Positions 33,587 through 35,955 of a stretch of 35,955 nt of DNA are shown in pieces (the stretch's first letter is position 1; every line of letters starts with the position of its first letter). This stretch comes from Deltaproteobacteria bacterium (GTDB lineage: Bacteria > Desulfobacterota > Desulfobulbia > Desulfobulbales > Desulfocapsaceae): NCBI GenBank assembly GCA_024280265.1, contig JAJRQL010000220.1:1-35955 (forward strand), in the 5' to 3' direction. The notes under the pieces were generated by a model that saw nothing but the letters and a program-made list of their open reading frames with translations, did no database searches and was not told where the DNA came from. Made by a program: the position numbers and the translations under genes.

Positions 33587-34218
33587 TGAACGGAAAACTT
33601 CTGATACTAAGTGCTGTTTTTTTATTTACTACGGTTTTTGTTTCAGGCAAAAGCGGTGAGGTAGATGTCAGTAAACCTCCATTGGAAACATATTTTGAAC
33701 AAATTAACGGCTACAGGCTTCTTCAGAAGGTTACCATGGACAGCAGTGCCCTGGAACTTCTGAAACTGGATGATTATCTGTTTGCAGAATATGGTGGACC
33801 AGAAGGAAATGTAACCCTGTATATAGGGTATTATTATACGGCGGATAAGGCTTCAGCTGCCCATTCTCCTCTGATCTGTTATCCTTCTCAAGGCTGGAAA
33901 ATTGAAAGCCGACAGGAGGGTCAACGCCTCAATGTGGGGCCATTTATCGTCCGTTATAAAGAGATTGTAACATCCCTTGGAAAACAGAGGGAACTCGTCC
34001 TGTATTGGTTTCAGGCAGGACATGATACCAATGAAGAGGCTTTTAAAAACAAAACCAACGTCGCATTGAACAAGTTGCTGAACAAAGGGGAACAGCATGC
34101 CTTTGTCCGTATTTCAGTGTTAATCGATGATTCCGGGATTGAGCCTGCAAAAGAACGTGCGGTGGATTTTATTCGAGAATTTTATCCCCAATTTATCCGT
34201 TTTGCAGATGCAAGGTGA
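33586..34218 (+). CDS. epsI: EpsI family exosortase-associated protein (DUF3485)
   Basis: The 210-residue protein has an N-terminal hydrophobic segment and the EpsI signature AHSPLICYPSQGW (His93, Cys98). Family members are encoded next to, or fused to, exosortases in EPS loci; their exact chemistry is not established. The start overlaps the exosortase stop by one base (TAATG), so the two are translationally coupled. Confidence 0.88.
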   Translation: MNGKLLILSAVFLFTTVFVSGKSGEVDVSKPPLETYFEQINGYRLLQKVTMDSSALELLKLDDYLFAEYGGPEGNVTLYIGYYYTADKASAAHSPLICYPSQGWKIESRQEGQRLNVGPFIVRYKEIVTSLGKQRELVLYWFQAGHDTNEEAFKNKTNVALNKLLNKGEQHAFVRISVLIDDSGIEPAKERAVDFIREFYPQFIRFADAR

Positions 34219-34306
34219 AGCATTTTTAATGCATTGAGTTTTCTTTGGATTCGTTAATTTCTTACAGATCAATGTGTCGCGTTGTCGGGGCTGATGGTTG
34301 TCTCAT

Positions 34307-34340
34307 AGAAAACAATTAGAGTAAGAGAAAACAATTAGAG
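34307..34340. repeat. short tandem direct repeat before the pyruvyl transferase gene
   Basis: AGAAAACAATTAGAG occurs at 34307-34321 and again at 34326-34340, offset 19 bases, immediately before the ribosome binding site AAAGG. It might be a duplication affecting leader spacing. Confidence 0.6.
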
Positions 34341-34355
34341 AAAGGCTTTGTTATT

Positions 34356-35624
34356 ATGCGGTTTTCACTTTTCGGGGCAGCACCAGACACCGGAAACCTG
34401 GGTGTTTCAGCGCTCTGCTATTCCATACTTTATACCATTGCCAGGCAGTTACCTGAGGCTCGGATAACTGTTTTTGATCATGGCCGCGGTAGAGAGACTC
34501 AGAATATTGATTTTGGAAGTGGTCAGCAGGTCACTTTTTTTCGGCAGGGGGCTGTAAATTCACGACGTTTTTACCGGCCTGAGAACCTTAGAGTGATGCA
34601 GCTTGCGGGGCTGTTTGGTGGCCTTGGCAATGGCGGAATCAAGACTATTTTGCAGTCGGATACTGTACTTGATATCAGTGGAGGGGACAGCTTTACTGAT
34701 CTCTACGGAAAACGTTGTTTTGACACCATCATACTTCCGAAATTACTCACCCTTCAACTGGGGAAACCACTTGTTCTTCTTCCTCAGACATATGGTCCTT
34801 TTTCCAGTGGTTCCTGTGAGAGGAAGGCTGCAGAGATCGTCAAAAATGCAAGATGCGCCTGGGCACGTGATGCTCGAAGTTTCTCGGTGCTGAAAGACCT
34901 GCTGGGGTCCTCCTTTGACTCTTCCATTCACAGATGCGGAGTGGACGTTGCCTTTGGTTTACCCACCATAAAGCCGGCTCATTTATCACAGGAAATGGAG
35001 ATCTGTTTCAACTCATCTGCTGCAAAAGTCGGGATAAATATCAGCGGCCTTATCTATAATGATTTCGAGAGATCCAGAGAGCGGTTTGGGTTTCGGGCTG
35101 ATTATAAACAAGTTGTATTGGATCTGATAAAACGATTTCTGTCAGAGACAGATTGCACTATATGTCTTATCCCCCATGTAATCACCCCAGAGGGGCATCA
35201 CGAGTCCGATCTGGATGCCTGCCATGAAGTTTTTTCCAGGCTCACCGATGAAAGAATGAAGAGACGGATAGTAATCGCTCCGGCTTACGAAAATCCTTGT
35301 GAAATAAAGTGGCTTATCAGTCAGTTTGACTGGTTCTGTGGCACAAGAATGCATGCAGCAATTGCCGCATTGTCATCAGGAGTGCCTGTCTCTGCAATAT
35401 CCTATAGTCCCAAAACTCTGGGAGTTTTTGAGAGCTGTGGCCAGGGTGATCACGTGGCTGACCCGCAGATTATGGATGAGGTAACCATTGGAGAGATATT
35501 GTGGAATTCTTGGGAAAATCGGAAGGTGGCACGGTTGAAATATGCCTCGACTCTACCAAGTGTGAAGATACTTCTGGAGGAGCAAGCGAGTCTTTTCCCC
35601 GGTGACTGCAGTGGGGCGGCATGA
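34356..35624 (+). CDS. polysaccharide pyruvyl transferase family protein
   Basis: The 422-residue protein belongs to the polysaccharide pyruvyl transferase family (PF04230), which typically adds pyruvate ketals to EPS sugars. Visible features are the N-terminal FGAAPDTGNLGVSALCYSIL, VLDISGGDSFTDLYG, VLLPQTYGPF and C-terminal WFCGTRMHAAIAALSSGVPVSAISYSPKT. It follows epsI by 137 bases and belongs to the same locus. Confidence 0.88.
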   Translation: MRFSLFGAAPDTGNLGVSALCYSILYTIARQLPEARITVFDHGRGRETQNIDFGSGQQVTFFRQGAVNSRRFYRPENLRVMQLAGLFGGLGNGGIKTILQSDTVLDISGGDSFTDLYGKRCFDTIILPKLLTLQLGKPLVLLPQTYGPFSSGSCERKAAEIVKNARCAWARDARSFSVLKDLLGSSFDSSIHRCGVDVAFGLPTIKPAHLSQEMEICFNSSAAKVGINISGLIYNDFERSRERFGFRADYKQVVLDLIKRFLSETDCTICLIPHVITPEGHHESDLDACHEVFSRLTDERMKRRIVIAPAYENPCEIKWLISQFDWFCGTRMHAAIAALSSGVPVSAISYSPKTLGVFESCGQGDHVADPQIMDEVTIGEILWNSWENRKVARLKYASTLPSVKILLEEQASLFPGDCSGAA

Positions 35625-35637
35625 CTAGTCACACAAA

Positions 35638-35656
35638 AGCCTGAGCACTTCAGGCT
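35638..35656. other. small hairpin after the pyruvyl transferase gene
   Basis: AGCCTGA and TCAGGCT pair with a five-base loop. There is no T run, so terminator activity is doubtful. Confidence 0.25.
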
Positions 35657-35788
35657 GGAGTTACCCCATCTGTTAATGAAACTCTGAAACAACCTGGACA
35701 GGTGCCTGCAACGAAAGAGACAGGTAGGAGGCTGGCCATATCTCTTTTTGAGTGGCCTAATTTTAAGAAATCAATTCCGGTGGTGCAA

Positions 35789-35955
35789 TTGTTACAATCT
35801 GGTAAACAGTTATCTCTTAAAATCAGTGCAATCAGCAATTGGTTACCACTGGTAGTCAATTTTCTGGTTGGGATACTCCTCACCCCCGTCCTGATAAGAG
35901 AATTGGGCAAGACACCTTATGGAATATGGGTGTTGGCTGGGTCGCTGGTGGGTTA
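35789..35955 (+). CDS. polysaccharide flippase (Wzx-like), N-terminal fragment cut by the window edge
   Basis: The frame reads SLKISAISNWLPLVVNFLVG, then ILLTPVLIRELGKTPYGIW, typical of the first membrane helix and following loop of oligosaccharide flippases, and is open to the window end. The start is uncertain. No in-frame ATG is present; TTG at 35789, with GGTGG upstream, gives a normal family N-terminus, and GTG codons at 35780 and 35783 are alternatives. It would move lipid-linked repeat units across the inner membrane in this EPS locus. Confidence 0.7.
   Translation, partial: MLQSGKQLSLKISAISNWLPLVVNFLVGILLTPVLIRELGKTPYGIWVLAGSLVG

Overview
This is chromosomal DNA of moderate GC content. 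It most resembles a strictly anaerobic Desulfobacterota (Deltaproteobacteria) genome, probably close to the Desulfobulbaceae. That placement is inference, resting on gene content and order: a NifX-like protein with a DUF134 regulator, a CooC-type ATPase, a ftsE-ftsX-envC-ctpA cluster, a BioG/BioC-type biotin operon and an exosortase/EPS locus. There are no tRNA or rRNA genes, no CRISPR array, and no transposase or phage genes.

Layout. (1) 1-1256: NifX-like protein and DUF134 regulator. (2) 1418-4800: release factor RF3 (prfC, minus strand), divergent from rfbB-rfbC for dTDP-rhamnose precursors. (3) 4803-9743: a fold-back repeat, a small acidic ORF with an RNB-family exoribonuclease, era, and the ctpA protease. 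(4) 9804-13434, minus strand: cooC-like, ftsE, ftsX and envC, running on into ctpA. (5) 13652-23783, plus strand: ileS-lspA-fabD-bioB-bioA-bioF-bioG-bioC-bioD plus a 72-aa Cys-containing protein. Genes are overlapping or tightly spaced and a strong intrinsic terminator follows. FabD supplies malonyl groups to the ACP pool that BioC and BioG use for pimeloyl synthesis, so the order makes metabolic sense. (6) 23895-35955: exopolysaccharide/exosortase locus with a PrsT-like TPR lipoprotein, an SLBB export protein, galE, ugd, a polyprenyl-P sugar transferase, exosortase, EpsI, a polysaccharide pyruvyl transferase, and the start of a flippase that runs off the window.

Most striking observation. 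Three otherwise intact housekeeping genes are each interrupted by one in-frame stop: prfC (TAA, codon 6), ileS (TAG, codon 788) and bioC (TAA, codon 81). In each, full homology resumes in the same frame. A fourth gene, the exosortase, has an apparent one-base loss in a T5 run. IleS should be essential, so either the sequence has errors here or the organism reads through or suppresses stop codons. It is notable that one interrupted gene encodes RF3, a termination factor. Wholesale recoding is unlikely because many neighbouring genes end normally at TAA and TAG.

Second theme: two fold-back (MITE-like) repeats, at 4803-4947 and 29718-29845, share a central core but have different termini. A separate, highly structured stretch of about 130 nt lies upstream of ugd.
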